Part shown: piece by piece, positions 18,966 to 27,499 of the stretch | How positions within the stretch are numbered: the stretch's first letter is position 1 | How the letters are laid out: every line of letters starts with the position of its first letter | Source: Methylococcales bacterium | GTDB lineage: Bacteria; Pseudomonadota; Gammaproteobacteria; Methylococcales; Methylomonadaceae | Direction of reading: 5' to 3' | Length of the DNA stretch: 38,466 bases | Assembly (NCBI GenBank): GCA_003584895.1 | Contig: QVQF01000163.1 | Span: forward strand, 1-38,466 | Notes under the pieces: generated by a model | What the model was told of the DNA's origin: nothing | Databases searched by the model: none | Seen by the model: only the letters and a program-made list of their open reading frames with translations | Program-made: the position numbers and the translations under genes

Positions 18966-21035
18966 TTAAACTAAACCTAGTGTGACCAGAAATAAGTCTA
19001 TCGCCTTAATGCCTATAAATGGCACTATCAATCCACCTAGACCATAAACCAGTAAGTTATTTTGTAGCAGCTTGGCCGCACCGACGGGCTTGTACTTGAT
19101 ACCCTTTAAAGCCAGAGGAATGAGCGCTATGATGATCAAGGCATTGAAAATCACTGCTGATAAAATAGCACTAGCCGGTGTCGCTAGTTTCATTACATTC
19201 AACACATCTAGTACCGGATAGGTGCTTGCAAACGCCGCTGGAATAATCGCAAAATATTTGGCTACATCATTGGCGATACTGAACGTCGTCAAGGCACCAC
19301 GAGTCATCAGCATTTGTTTACCTGTTTCAACGATTTCGATGAGTTTAGTCGGGTTAGAATCAAGATCAACCATATTGCCGGCTTCTTTAGCGGCTTGAGT
19401 GCCGCTGTTCATAGCGACGGCGACATCAGCCTGTGCCAAAGCCGGAGCATCGTTAGTGCCGTCTCCTGTCATCGCGACTAATCGACCTTCGGCTTGATAT
19501 TGTCTGATGAGATTTAGTTTCATTTCCGGTGTCGCTTCGGCTAGAAAATCATCAACACCGGCTTCAGCAGCAATAGCGGCAGCGGTTAGGCGATTATCGC
19601 CAGTAATCATTATGGTTTTAATGCCCATTTGTCTTAATTCTGCAAAGCGCTCTTTGATGCCGCCCTTGACGATATCTTTGAGTTCTATTACGCCGAGTAC
19701 TCTAGCATTTTCAGCAACCACCAACGGAGTGCTGCCGCGACGAGCCACATCATCAACCAATTTTCGAAACTCCGGTGGGAATTGTCCACCTTGTTCTTCA
19801 ACATAACTGCGTATGGCATCGGCTGCGCCTTTGCGAATTTGCCGGCCTTGAATGTTAACGCCGCTCATTCGAGTTTGAGCAGAAAAATGCACAAACGTTG
19901 CCCCTAAAGCATTCACATCGCGTTCTCGTATGCCGTATTTTTGTTTAGCTAACACGACTACACTCCGACCTTCGGGGGTTTCGTCAGTCAGTGAGGCTAA
20001 TTGGGCGGCATCGGCTAGTTCCTTATCTGTTACGCCTTTAACCGCTATAAAAGCAGAGGCTTGTCGATTGCCTAAGGTAATAGTGCCAGTTTTATCTAAG
20101 AGTAAGACATCAATATCGCCAGCAGCTTCAACTGCTCTACCGGAGGTGGCAATCACATTTTTTTGCATCATTCGGCCTATGCCGGCAATGCCGATGGCGG
20201 ACAACAATCCGCCGATAGTGGTTGGAATTAAGCAAACCAACAAGGCCACTAATACTGTAATGGTGATGGGTTGTCCAGAACCAGAGGTTTCTACCGCGTA
20301 TAAAGAAAACGGCAATAACGTCACAGTGGCCATCAAAAAGATTAAGGTTAAGGCAACCAGCAATATCGTTAAAGCAATTTCATTAGGGGTTTTTTGGCGT
20401 TTGGCGCTTTCCACCATAGCAATCATTCTATCTAAGAAGGCTTCGCCTGGATTGGCGGTAATACGCACTACTAGCCAATCCGACAACACCCTTGTGCCAC
20501 CGGTCACCGAACTGAAATCGCCGCCAGATTCGCGAATCACTGGCGCGCTTTCACCGGTGATAGCGCTTTCATCCACCGAGGCCACACCTTCTATTACTTC
20601 TCCATCACCCGGTACAAAATCACCGGCTTCTATTAATACCACATCACCGCAGCGTAATAAGGAGCCAGAGACTAGGCTTATATTGGCACCATAATGATCT
20701 GCATCGAGCTTTTTGGCGCTGATATCACGCTTGGCGGTACGTAAAAATGCGGCTTGTGCTTTACTGCGACCTTCGGCCACTGCTTCGGCAAAGTTGGCAA
20801 ATAAGACCGTGACCCATAACCACAGGCTGATGGTTAAAATAAACGGCGCAGGATCATTACCTAGGCCGTTTAGTGCTAATAGCCATAGCAGTGTTGTTAA
20901 TAGGCTGCCGATATATACGACAAACATCACTGGATTTTTCCATTGCTGTTGCGGTGTTAATTTAGCAAAGGCCGCGATGAAGGCCGCACTGAGTATTTGT
21001 CGGTCGAATAATGACTGTGACGCTAACTGATTCAT
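18966..21035 (-). CDS. kdpB: KdpB, potassium-transporting P-type ATPase catalytic subunit
   Basis: KdpB is the P-type ATPase subunit that powers potassium uptake through KdpA. The 689-aa protein has the phosphorylation motif [10 protein letters not shown] (Asp314), the actuator motif TGES (160-163), the TM4 Pro motif LIPTTIG and the hinge [17 protein letters not shown]. Ser163 of TGES corresponds to the serine whose phosphorylation inhibits the E. coli pump. The start codon overlaps the kdpA stop as TAATG, so translation is coupled. Long plus-strand ORFs here (19507..19806, 19930..20694, 20713..21030) are antisense shadows. Confidence 0.97.
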   Translation of the reverse strand: MNQLASQSLFDRQILSAAFIAAFAKLTPQQQWKNPVMFVVYIGSLLTTLLWLLALNGLGNDPAPFILTISLWLWVTVLFANFAEAVAEGRSKAQAAFLRTAKRDISAKKLDADHYGANISLVSGSLLRCGDVVLIEAGDFVPGDGEVIEGVASVDESAITGESAPVIRESGGDFSSVTGGTRVLSDWLVVRITANPGEAFLDRMIAMVESAKRQKTPNEIALTILLVALTLIFLMATVTLLPFSLYAVETSGSGQPITITVLVALLVCLIPTTIGGLLSAIGIAGIGRMMQKNVIATSGRAVEAAGDIDVLLLDKTGTITLGNRQASAFIAVKGVTDKELADAAQLASLTDETPEGRSVVVLAKQKYGIRERDVNALGATFVHFSAQTRMSGVNIQGRQIRKGAADAIRSYVEEQGGQFPPEFRKLVDDVARRGSTPLVVAENARVLGVIELKDIVKGGIKERFAELRQMGIKTIMITGDNRLTAAAIAAEAGVDDFLAEATPEMKLNLIRQYQAEGRLVAMTGDGTNDAPALAQADVAVAMNSGTQAAKEAGNMVDLDSNPTKLIEIVETGKQMLMTRGALTTFSIANDVAKYFAIIPAAFASTYPVLDVLNVMKLATPASAILSAVIFNALIIIALIPLALKGIKYKPVGAAKLLQNNLLVYGLGGLIVPFIGIKAIDLFLVTLGLV

Positions 21036-22801
21036 TAGTTAAACCCCTGCATTTGAAGATGCTCAACTATCGGCCCTAAAGCCAACGCGGGAATGAAGGT
21101 GAGTGCACCGACTAATAGGATGATGATAATCAATAAAGCGATGAACAAGGGTGTATGAGTCGGTAAAGTACCAGGACCTACCGGCACGATTTTTTTTGCC
21201 GCTAAGGAGCCTGCGATAGCGAGTATCGGTATGGCCAACCAATAACGAGAAATCAACATTGTTAAGCCGAGTAAGGCATTATAGTAGGGTGTATTAGCAG
21301 AAAGCCCTGCAAAGGCACTGCCATTATTATTACCGGCTGAAGATAAGCCATATAATATTTCGCTAAAACCATGAGCGCTAGGATTGAGTATGCCTGCCTT
21401 ACCTTGGTCTAGCATCACGCTAAACGCTGTACCTCCTAAGATCATTAAGGGAGGAATCAAGATCACTAGCGCAGCCATTTTTACTTCAAAAGCTTCAATC
21501 TTTTTGCCTAGATATTCAGGTGTGCGGCCTATCATAAGCCCTGATACAAAGACGGCAATAATGGCAAAGATAATCATGCCATACAAGCCTGAGCCTACGC
21601 CCCCGAACACTACTTCACCCAGCTGCATTAATAATAAAGGCATCATGCCACCTAAGGGTGTAAAGGAATCATGCATGGCATTCACCGAGCCATTAGACGC
21701 TGCGGTAGTTGCAACCGCCCATAGCGCCGAATTGGTGATGCCAAAGCGTGTTTCTTTACCTTCCATGTTGCCGCCAGTTTGGTCTATATTTAAAGCAGCT
21801 AGGGCAGGGTTGCCACTTTGTTCCGCCGACAGGGTAACAACGGTGAATGTGATAAATAGGATGCTCATCACGGCTAATAGTGCCCAACCTTGCCGGGTAT
21901 CTCCGATCATCTTGCCAAAGGTATAACAGAGTGCGGCGGGTATCAGTAAAATCGCTAGTAGTTCTAAGAAGTTGCTTAAGGGCGTTGGGTTTTCTAAGGG
22001 ATGGGCTGAATTGACATTGAAAAAGCCACCGCCATTAGTGCCCAGTTGTTTAATGGCGACTTGAGATGCTGCAGGCCCTACCGCAATTGTTTGTAGCTTT
22101 GTAACTTCGGATGTTAAGCTGGCTTTACCTTCAGTGTTCAGTGACGAGGTTTCATAATGGACGGCTTCAACTAAGGGGATGCTTTGATAAGCACTGAATG
22201 TTTGCACCACACCTTGTCCTACTAGGGCTAAAGCCAGCAATAGAGATAAGGGCATCAATATATATAAGGTGCTACGCGTTAGATCAACCCAGAAATTACC
22301 AATTAAGTCTGTATTGCGTCTAGCAAAACCTCGGATTAAGGCGACTAGAGTAGCCATGCCGGTTGCTGCAGAAAGGAAATTCTGTACTGTTAAGCCTAGC
22401 ATCTGCGTGAAATAACATAGGGTGGTTTCACCACTATAGCCTTGCCAGTCGGTATTGGTAGCAAAACTAACGGCAGTGTTGAAGGCAGAGTCAGGACTTA
22501 CATTAGCTAAATGTTGTGGATTGAAGGGTAATGAAGCTTGCAGACTTTGCAAAGCGAAGACAGTAAGTGCTCCTAACAAGTTAAATATCAGCATGGCGAT
22601 GGCGTAATCGGTCCACGGCATTTCTTGTTTAGGCTGTACGCCACTTAAGCGGTAGAGCCAAGTTTCAGCAGGCGCTAATAATCTGTTCAAGCCTGCGGGT
22701 TCATTTTCATAAATGCTGGCCATATAGCTACCTAATGGTTTAGCCAAGATCAGTACTGTGCCTATATATACGATAATCTGTAGCGCACTATTCGCGTTCA
22801 T
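21035..22801 (-). CDS. kdpA: KdpA, potassium-transporting ATPase subunit A (channel-like)
   Basis: KdpA is the potassium-selecting membrane subunit related to the SKT/Trk channels. The track ORF starts at 22942, but its first 47 codons overlap kdpF and the upstream micro-ORF in another frame. The real start is the ATG at 22801 ([14 protein letters not shown]), with GGAG about 8 nt upstream, giving 588 aa. Selectivity-filter-like loops include [15 protein letters not shown] and [13 protein letters not shown]. About ten hydrophobic helices are visible. The start overlaps the kdpF stop (TAATG), and the stop overlaps the kdpB start in the same way. The plus ORF 21384..21926 is a shadow. Confidence 0.96.
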   Translation of the reverse strand: MNANSALQIIVYIGTVLILAKPLGSYMASIYENEPAGLNRLLAPAETWLYRLSGVQPKQEMPWTDYAIAMLIFNLLGALTVFALQSLQASLPFNPQHLANVSPDSAFNTAVSFATNTDWQGYSGETTLCYFTQMLGLTVQNFLSAATGMATLVALIRGFARRNTDLIGNFWVDLTRSTLYILMPLSLLLALALVGQGVVQTFSAYQSIPLVEAVHYETSSLNTEGKASLTSEVTKLQTIAVGPAASQVAIKQLGTNGGGFFNVNSAHPLENPTPLSNFLELLAILLIPAALCYTFGKMIGDTRQGWALLAVMSILFITFTVVTLSAEQSGNPALAALNIDQTGGNMEGKETRFGITNSALWAVATTAASNGSVNAMHDSFTPLGGMMPLLLMQLGEVVFGGVGSGLYGMIIFAIIAVFVSGLMIGRTPEYLGKKIEAFEVKMAALVILIPPLMILGGTAFSVMLDQGKAGILNPSAHGFSEILYGLSSAGNNNGSAFAGLSANTPYYNALLGLTMLISRYWLAIPILAIAGSLAAKKIVPVGPGTLPTHTPLFIALLIIIILLVGALTFIPALALGPIVEHLQMQGFN

Positions 22802-22890
22802 TAAAACTTCTCCGGATAAAATAATACGGCAAGCAGGTAGATAAAAATCAGTAGCGCTAATCCTGTGCTTAAAAGATAAAGCCAATTCAT
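22801..22890 (-). CDS. kdpF: KdpF, potassium-transporting ATPase subunit F
   Basis: This 29-aa single-span membrane peptide is missed by the ORF track because of its size. It reads MNWLYLLSTGLALL and ends in LYLLAVLFYPEKF, the family signature (YL..L..PE.F). KdpF associates with KdpA in the lipid-facing part of the pump and stabilises the complex. Its TAA stop overlaps the kdpA ATG. Its own ATG overlaps the TGA of the upstream 30-codon ORF (ATGA), with GGAGACC just upstream serving as ribosome binding site. Confidence 0.9.
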   Translation of the reverse strand: MNWLYLLSTGLALLIFIYLLAVLFYPEKF

Positions 22891-22979
22891 GATGGTCTCC
22901 TAAGTTTTTCAAAAATATAAACGAGTGCCACAGTGATGGCAAAGAAAGCTAATATTAATAGTAGATAGTAAGCGGTCAT
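22887..22979 (-). CDS. Candidate 30-aa membrane micro-protein upstream of kdpF
   Basis: An ATG at 22979 opens a 30-codon frame (MTAYYLLLILAFF..., one strongly hydrophobic helix, then FEKLRRPS). It ends in a TGA that overlaps the kdpF start (ATGA). The tight coupling, the hydrophobic-then-basic layout and the position as first frame of the kdp transcript argue that it is translated. I cannot name a family with certainty; I have an impression of similar short frames before kdpF in other genomes but could not check. The ribosome binding site is weak (AAGAAC about 8 nt upstream). It could be a leader peptide or an extra pump subunit. Confidence 0.6.
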   Translation of the reverse strand: MTAYYLLLILAFFAITVALVYIFEKLRRPS

Positions 22980-23027
22980 AACGGGTTCTTATTTAAATGA
23001 TGATAGCTGATTGAGTGTAGATACAAG

Positions 23028-23090
23028 CTTATAAGATTTCAGGCTCAGTCTACTCGTTTACTAAGTAAAAAAACCGTAAAATTATACGGT
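23028..23090 (-). promoter_or_regulatory. Candidate kdp promoter with KdpE-like box and dyad
   Basis: On the minus strand TTTTACGGTTTTTTTAC (23081-23065) resembles the E. coli KdpE target, two T/A-rich half-sites ending in TTTTTTTAC. About 31 nt downstream is a TATAAG (23033-23028) with no good -35, as expected for an activator-dependent promoter. This would start transcription about 40 nt before the micro-ORF. The same box overlaps a dyad, ACCGTA (23085-23090) with TACGGT (23073-23078), followed on the minus strand by seven Ts. It could therefore instead be an intrinsic terminator. Confidence 0.4.
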
Positions 23091-23222
23091 GAATTTGCGG
23101 CTATACCTTAGGCAGCACAAAAGCATTGAAAATTAGTTTAAAGCTGTTAAAGTCAGCTGGCGTGGTAGGTTGATCTAGCCAATTAAGAGCTGGTTTTTTA
23201 ATATTAATGAATGAGAATGAAG

Positions 23223-23393
23223 ATGTCTGATTATAAAAAATACGTATGTGATGTGTGTGGTCATATTTATGACGAAGCTGAAGGTGATGTCGATAGCGGT
23301 CTTGCCCCTGGTACTTTATGGGCAGATATTCCCGAAGATTGGACGTGTCCTGAATGTGGCGTAGATAAAGATGATTTTAGTTTGTTAGATTAA
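23223..23393 (+). CDS. Rubredoxin
   Basis: This is a small cytoplasmic one-iron electron carrier. The two metal-binding knuckles are intact: [14 protein letters not shown] and [11 protein letters not shown], with the conserved aromatic core ([19 protein letters not shown]). The track ORF begins at 23211 (MRMKMSDY). The third in-frame Met at 23223 gives the standard 56-aa length and is my preferred start, but 23211 and 23217 remain possible in this ATGAGAATGAAGATG stretch. No partner rubredoxin reductase or oxygenase is adjacent, so its redox partner is unknown. Kdp genes run away from it on the other strand. Confidence 0.93.
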   Translation: MSDYKKYVCDVCGHIYDEAEGDVDSGLAPGTLWADIPEDWTCPECGVDKDDFSLLD

Positions 23394-23626
23394 TATGTCG
23401 CTGTAGTTTGCCGAGTAATTTATAAGCTTAGGGGATCTACTTTATTTTTTATCTAATGCTGTGCGCCTGAGGTGTTAAGTCGTTTATTCGATAGCGCTCA
23501 TCATGCGCCCAGTGTCGGTTTTATGTAGTTGCTGTAACTATTTATTTGGATCTGCTGTTCAAATTGCGCTTGGATATTCTTACCTTGTTGGAGTAAGTGA
23601 ACATCCAAATCACCAAGTTTTTTGAG

Positions 23627-23806
23627 TTAGTTGGTATGGTCTTGATCAGAAGCTTCAGGTATTAGCTGATCTTCATTTAATAATTGAAAAATACTTTTAC
23701 AGCCTTCGCAGCAAAACGATTTAAGGCCTTCTTTTGTTTTCAATGTAAAGCCAGAGACTTCTACGATTAAACCACAAAGATCACATACTTTATTGGTATC
23801 AGTCAT
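23627..23806 (-). CDS. Small Cys-rich putative metal-binding protein (59 aa)
   Basis: This frame falls below the ORF-track cutoff. It reads MTDTNKVCDLCGL, then FTLKTKEGLKSFCCEGCKSIF and a short acidic tail. The CxxC plus CCxGC pattern, with F(C)CxGC followed by a hydrophobic helix, resembles the N-terminal metal-binding segment of CcoI/FixI-type copper P-ATPases and related stand-alone small proteins. A metal-carrier or metal-sensing role is an inference. The ribosome binding site is poor. After the TAA the same frame stays open for another 41 codons (to TGA at 23501) with plausible protein composition, so the gene may be a truncated form of something longer. Confidence 0.65.
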   Translation of the reverse strand: MTDTNKVCDLCGLIVEVSGFTLKTKEGLKSFCCEGCKSIFQLLNEDQLIPEASDQDHTN

Positions 23807-23995
23807 TATAATTAGCTGTTGTTTTAAATATGATGTGCCATGCTAGCAAAATATGAATATCATCACAATAGTTGAGACTGTCTGTTTTTATAAAGCTGAA
23901 GGTAAAGTCATAGGGTATGCTTTCTAAAGCACGAGAATTATAACGGTTTAGTATGACGTATCGTCTACGCTTATTTCGCTTAACTTTTAGAGACT

Positions 23996-25297
23996 ATGAC
24001 AGAATCACAGGCAATGACAGCAAAGGTTTGTAAGTTGAGTGCCGAGCAGCTTAATCTACAATGTCAATGTACAGTACAGTATCATCAGGTCTTGCGTGAA
24101 CTACTAAGTCAGCAGGGCGATGATGGCAGTATCTATGGCATGATCATTAATGAACGCCCCAATTTGTTGGCAAAATCTAGGGTGTTTGTCAGTGAGCACT
24201 GTCTACAAAAACAGCGTGACATCATAACGGCAATAGAAACAGTGATAGCCATGCCAGCCTATCAACAACGTGTTTTAGCCTATGCGCCAGAAGTAGCCCA
24301 TTATCAACCCAAAGCGCAGGGTGTATTTTTTGGTTACGATTTTCATTTAGAGGGTGAAGAACCTAAGTTGATAGAAATTAATAGCAATGCGGGAGGTGCA
24401 TTAATCAATGCTCTGTTAGTGCGCAGTCAACAACAGTGCTGTGAACGCTTTAACCCTATGTTGATTACTATTGAACATACGGGTGATATGTTTGAGCAGA
24501 CTTTTTTGAACATGTTCCTAGAGGAATGGAAGGCTGAACGTGGCACGGAAGTATTGAAGACTATCGCTATTGTTGATGAAAATCCTGTTAGTCAATACAT
24601 GCTGCCCGAGTTTTTGTTATTTAAAAAATTGTTTGAACAACACGCTATACACACCGTTATTTGTGACCCATCCGAGCTGACTTATCATGATGGCGCGCTG
24701 TGGCATGACTTAAAACGTATTGATCTGGTCTATAATCGCTTGACCGATTTTGCTTTAGATGTACCCACTCAACAAGCCTTATTGGCAGCTTATTTAGCGG
24801 CTGTTGTGGTAGTTACTCCTCATCCTAGGGCTCATGCTTTATATGCCGATAAACGCAATTTGGTGATATTGACTGATGAAACCGAATTAATCGCGTTGGG
24901 TGTAGAGGCTAAAACTAGAGAGTTATTATTAGCAGGTATTGCTCATACCACAGAGGTAAAGACTGGTGATGCGGATACTTTATGGGCGACTCGCAAGCAC
25001 TTGTTTTTTAAACCCGCAAAGGGTTATGGCAGTAAAGCGGCTTATCGTGGTGACAAATTAACCAAGCGGGTGTTTAGCGAAATCATAAACAGCGATTATG
25101 TCGCTCAAACCCTAGTACAACCCAGTCAGCGCAGGGTAGAGATTGATAATGAGTTTGTGGAATTCAAATTAGATCTACGACATTATGTTTATAAAGCTCA
25201 TACGCAATTAGTCAGTGCTAGACTTTATCAAGGACAGACTACTAATTTCCGTACGCCTAGCGGCGGCTTTGCTGTAGTCAGCGTGGTTGCGGATTAA
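23996..25297 (+). CDS. ATP-grasp-like protein of unknown function
   Basis: I do not recognise a characterised orthologue for this 433-aa soluble protein. Two stretches suggest an ATP-grasp fold. KLIEINSNAGGALINAL at about 125-140 resembles the metal-binding E-x-N strand, and LFFKPAKGYGSKAAYRG at about 336-353 resembles the ATP-binding Lys and glycine-rich loop. In standard ATP-grasp enzymes the Lys/Gly-loop region precedes the ExN strand. Here the order is reversed, as in circularly permuted members such as the glutathionylspermidine synthase-like family. It may ligate a carboxylate to an amine or thiol. No signal peptide or membrane helix was seen. ATG 23996 follows an AGAG, and the in-frame ATG at 24014 is an alternative. 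It appears monocistronic. Confidence 0.6.
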   Translation: MTESQAMTAKVCKLSAEQLNLQCQCTVQYHQVLRELLSQQGDDGSIYGMIINERPNLLAKSRVFVSEHCLQKQRDIITAIETVIAMPAYQQRVLAYAPEVAHYQPKAQGVFFGYDFHLEGEEPKLIEINSNAGGALINALLVRSQQQCCERFNPMLITIEHTGDMFEQTFLNMFLEEWKAERGTEVLKTIAIVDENPVSQYMLPEFLLFKKLFEQHAIHTVICDPSELTYHDGALWHDLKRIDLVYNRLTDFALDVPTQQALLAAYLAAVVVVTPHPRAHALYADKRNLVILTDETELIALGVEAKTRELLLAGIAHTTEVKTGDADTLWATRKHLFFKPAKGYGSKAAYRGDKLTKRVFSEIINSDYVAQTLVQPSQRRVEIDNEFVEFKLDLRHYVYKAHTQLVSARLYQGQTTNFRTPSGGFAVVSVVAD

Positions 25298-25411
25298 TGA
25301 TTTACTTCAGATCTACAATATGTTGAGTAAGGCCGTACGCCCTTTTGAATCGCGCACAGATTTATGCGTCTCCTGAGTCGGGCATTATGCTCGTGACCAA
25401 CTTTGTTATAC

Positions 25412-25446
25412 AAAAAAAACAGGCCGCATTATTAAAACGGCCCGTT
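25412..25446 (-). terminator. Rho-independent terminator of the SmbP-like gene
   Basis: On the minus strand AACGGGCCG pairs with CGGCCTGTT (9 bp with one G-T wobble) across an 11-nt loop and runs into eight Ts. It lies 20 nt past the stop of the 112-aa gene. This is the clearest intrinsic terminator in the window. Confidence 0.85.
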
Positions 25447-25465
25447 TGATTAAGCAGTTAACAAC

Positions 25466-25804
25466 TTATTTTTTAGGAATAGCGTTAAGATGAACAATTG
25501 CTTCATTAACTAGTTTTGTAGCTGCGGGTGCATGGCTTAAATTACCTTCATGAACCGCTTTTTGTAATAATTCACCGGCTTCATCTATATGATTTTTAGC
25601 AATACTTTTTGATACTAAAGAAGCGCTTGCCGCTTCATCTAAGGCCATTTTAGCGTGATCGACTAATCCGCCAGCATTACCTGCTTTACCTTGTGCTGCA
25701 GCTGCAGTTGCATGCTCTAGTGCGGCATCGGCATGTTTTTCAGCAAATACGTTGGTGCTTAGGCATAAAAGTAAACCTGCCAATACTGTAGTTAATTTTT
25801 TCAT
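25466..25804 (-). CDS. SmbP-like small periplasmic metal-binding protein
   Basis: This 112-aa protein has a clean signal peptide (MKKLTTVLAGLLLCLSTNVFA, cleavage before EKHA). The mature helical protein has repeats of the type HADAALEHATAAAAQGKAG...LVDHAKMALDEA and TKLVNEAIVHL. This pattern matches the four-helix-bundle SmbP proteins first described in Nitrosomonas europaea, which bind several metal ions. This copy has fewer His residues than the classic protein, so metal binding may be weaker or the role altered. AGGAG lies 6 nt before the ATG, and a strong terminator follows. It is transcribed alone. Confidence 0.75.
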   Translation of the reverse strand: MKKLTTVLAGLLLCLSTNVFAEKHADAALEHATAAAAQGKAGNAGGLVDHAKMALDEAASASLVSKSIAKNHIDEAGELLQKAVHEGNLSHAPAATKLVNEAIVHLNAIPKK

Positions 25805-26124
25805 TATGACTCCTCATTTTTTATATTATTGTTTTTATTGCTGATATCCAGATATTTATTATTAGATTAGTTATCAACGATGCTAACACTAACACCATAA
25901 TTTGTTGAATACAACTAAATGTAAGTGTGAGTTGTACTTGGATATAGCACATTTAGACGGTATGACTACAGTAGTGCCATGAAGGGTGATGAGGAGCGTT
26001 TGTTATGAAAGATATCTTGTGGCTTTGTTGAGTGAATTGCAGACAAGGCATTGTGACAACAAAATAAAAAGACTATCAATGCCCTAGCATCTTAAAGTTA
26101 CTAGGGCATTGATATTTGAGTTAA
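25805..26124. other. Intergenic region between the SmbP-like gene and glgC
   Basis: This 320-nt AT-rich stretch holds the presumed promoter of the SmbP-like gene (not confidently located) and the glgC terminator at its far end. A tiny plus-strand frame at 26005-26031 (MKDILWLC) has a strong GAGGAG 8 nt upstream but no following gene on that strand. No other ORF, RNA gene or repeat was recognised. Confidence 0.5.
26065..26114 (-). terminator. Terminator of glgC
   Basis: A perfect 14-bp inverted repeat, TATCAATGCCCTAG (26074-26087) and CTAGGGCATTGATA (26101-26114), lies 11 nt past the glgC stop. On the minus strand the stem is followed by GTCTTTTTATTTTG. Confidence 0.8.
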
Positions 26125-27405
26125 CTAACGTACATAGTGTAACTTTTGTCCGAGCATGTCCGGTGTGACTAAGACTACGCCACCATGACTGACATGAAAA
26201 CGTCTTTCATCTTCAGCTCTATCTTCGCCAATAATAGTCCCTTCTGGAATATCACAACCTTTTTCTATAATGGCTTTGGTAATACGGCAATGCCTACCGA
26301 TATTAACCTGAGGCAATATTATAGAATCTTGTACGTTGGTATAAGAATTAACACGGACATTAGAAAATAATAATGAATGTTTGACTTGCGCGCCAGATAT
26401 CACACAACCTCCAGATACCATGGAATCTACGGCTAAGCCTCGTCTATCATCATCATCAAAAACAAATTTAGCTGGTGGTGTTTGTTCTTGATGTGTCCAG
26501 ATAGGCCAAGTATTGTCATATAAGTTCATGCCAGGATTAACGCCGATAAGCTCCATATTAGCTGACCAGTAAGCATCAATGGTACCTACATCGCGCCAAT
26601 AGCTTTGTTCACCGCTTTGTAGATCTAAGAAGGGGTAGGCATTGACGATATATTTGTCGATAACGGCAGGAATAATATCTTTACCGAAATCATTAGTAGA
26701 GCCTACTGTATCAGCATCTTTTTGTAACTGTTCAAACAAGAAGTCGGCATTAAAAATATAAATGCCCATAGACGCTAAGGCCGTATCGGTTCTGCCGGGC
26801 ATCACAGGGGGATGTTCTGGTTTTTCAATGAAGGCTTTAACTCGACGGTTGCTATCAACATCCATTACCCCAAAAGCCGTGGCTTCTTCTAGAGATACTT
26901 CTAAGCAGCCGATAGTCAGGTCAGCATTTTTTTCTATATGATCGGCCAGCATTGCGCCATAATCCATTTTGTAGATATGATCGCCGGCTAGAATTAAAAT
27001 ATGTTTAGGCTTACGTGTGCGCAATATATCAATGTTTTGATATATTGCATCAGCCGTACCTTTGTACCAAGAGTCTTCGCCATGGCGTTGTTGAGCAGGC
27101 ATTAAATCTACATATTCACCAAATTCACCGCGCATAAAGCCCCAACCTTGTTGGATATGACGTATTAATGAATCAGCTTTGTATTGCGTTAAAATACCTA
27201 TTTTTCGGATACCTGAGTTGACACAATTAGATAAAGGAAAGTCTATAATACGAAATTTACCTCCAAAGGGTACTGCAGGTTTAGCGCGCCAGTCGGTCAT
27301 GTTGACGAGTCTTGAGCCGCGCCCCCCAGCCAATATTAAGGCAATGGTGTTACGGGTTAGATGACCGATGTTTTGTTCCTGTTTATGATGATTAGACCCT
27401 GACAT
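26125..27405 (-). CDS. glgC: Glucose-1-phosphate adenylyltransferase (ADP-glucose pyrophosphorylase)
   Basis: GlgC makes ADP-glucose from ATP and glucose-1-phosphate, the committed step of bacterial glycogen synthesis. The 426-aa protein has the nucleotide-binding [11 protein letters not shown], the block [20 protein letters not shown], the sugar-phosphate site FIEKPEHP, and LASMGIYIF. The C-terminus is the left-handed beta-helix with hexapeptide repeats. Length matches the allosteric proteobacterial enzymes. It is divergent from glgB across 94 nt, so one short region probably serves both promoters. AGGA precedes the ATG by 6-8 nt, and a perfect hairpin terminator follows. The plus ORFs inside are shadows. 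Confidence 0.97.
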   Translation of the reverse strand: MSGSNHHKQEQNIGHLTRNTIALILAGGRGSRLVNMTDWRAKPAVPFGGKFRIIDFPLSNCVNSGIRKIGILTQYKADSLIRHIQQGWGFMRGEFGEYVDLMPAQQRHGEDSWYKGTADAIYQNIDILRTRKPKHILILAGDHIYKMDYGAMLADHIEKNADLTIGCLEVSLEEATAFGVMDVDSNRRVKAFIEKPEHPPVMPGRTDTALASMGIYIFNADFLFEQLQKDADTVGSTNDFGKDIIPAVIDKYIVNAYPFLDLQSGEQSYWRDVGTIDAYWSANMELIGVNPGMNLYDNTWPIWTHQEQTPPAKFVFDDDDRRGLAVDSMVSGGCVISGAQVKHSLLFSNVRVNSYTNVQDSIILPQVNIGRHCRITKAIIEKGCDIPEGTIIGEDRAEDERRFHVSHGGVVLVTPDMLGQKLHYVR

Positions 27406-27499
27406 TTTTCATCCTATGTTGATATAGATATTACAACGGTTAGTTATTTGGTAAGATTTACTAGACATTTATTCTACTACTACACCGAGGCCATTCAAA

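Noticed and set aside
19930-20694. 254-aa plus-strand ORF antisense to kdpB
   Set aside because: kdpB is intact and highly conserved on the other strand. The antisense translation is Ser/Thr/Pro-rich, low complexity, and resembles no family.
21384-21926. 180-aa plus-strand ORF antisense to kdpA
   Set aside because: It is a shadow of the conserved KdpA frame with no recognisable motifs or ribosome binding site.
22802-22942. 47-codon N-terminal extension of kdpA in the track
   Set aside because: It overlaps kdpF and the upstream micro-ORF in another frame. The ATG at 22801 has GGAG and the expected KdpA N-terminus.
25298-25411. Possible decayed coding sequence after the ATP-grasp-like gene
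   Set aside because: Only very short frames (up to about 18 codons) are open and none is recognisable.
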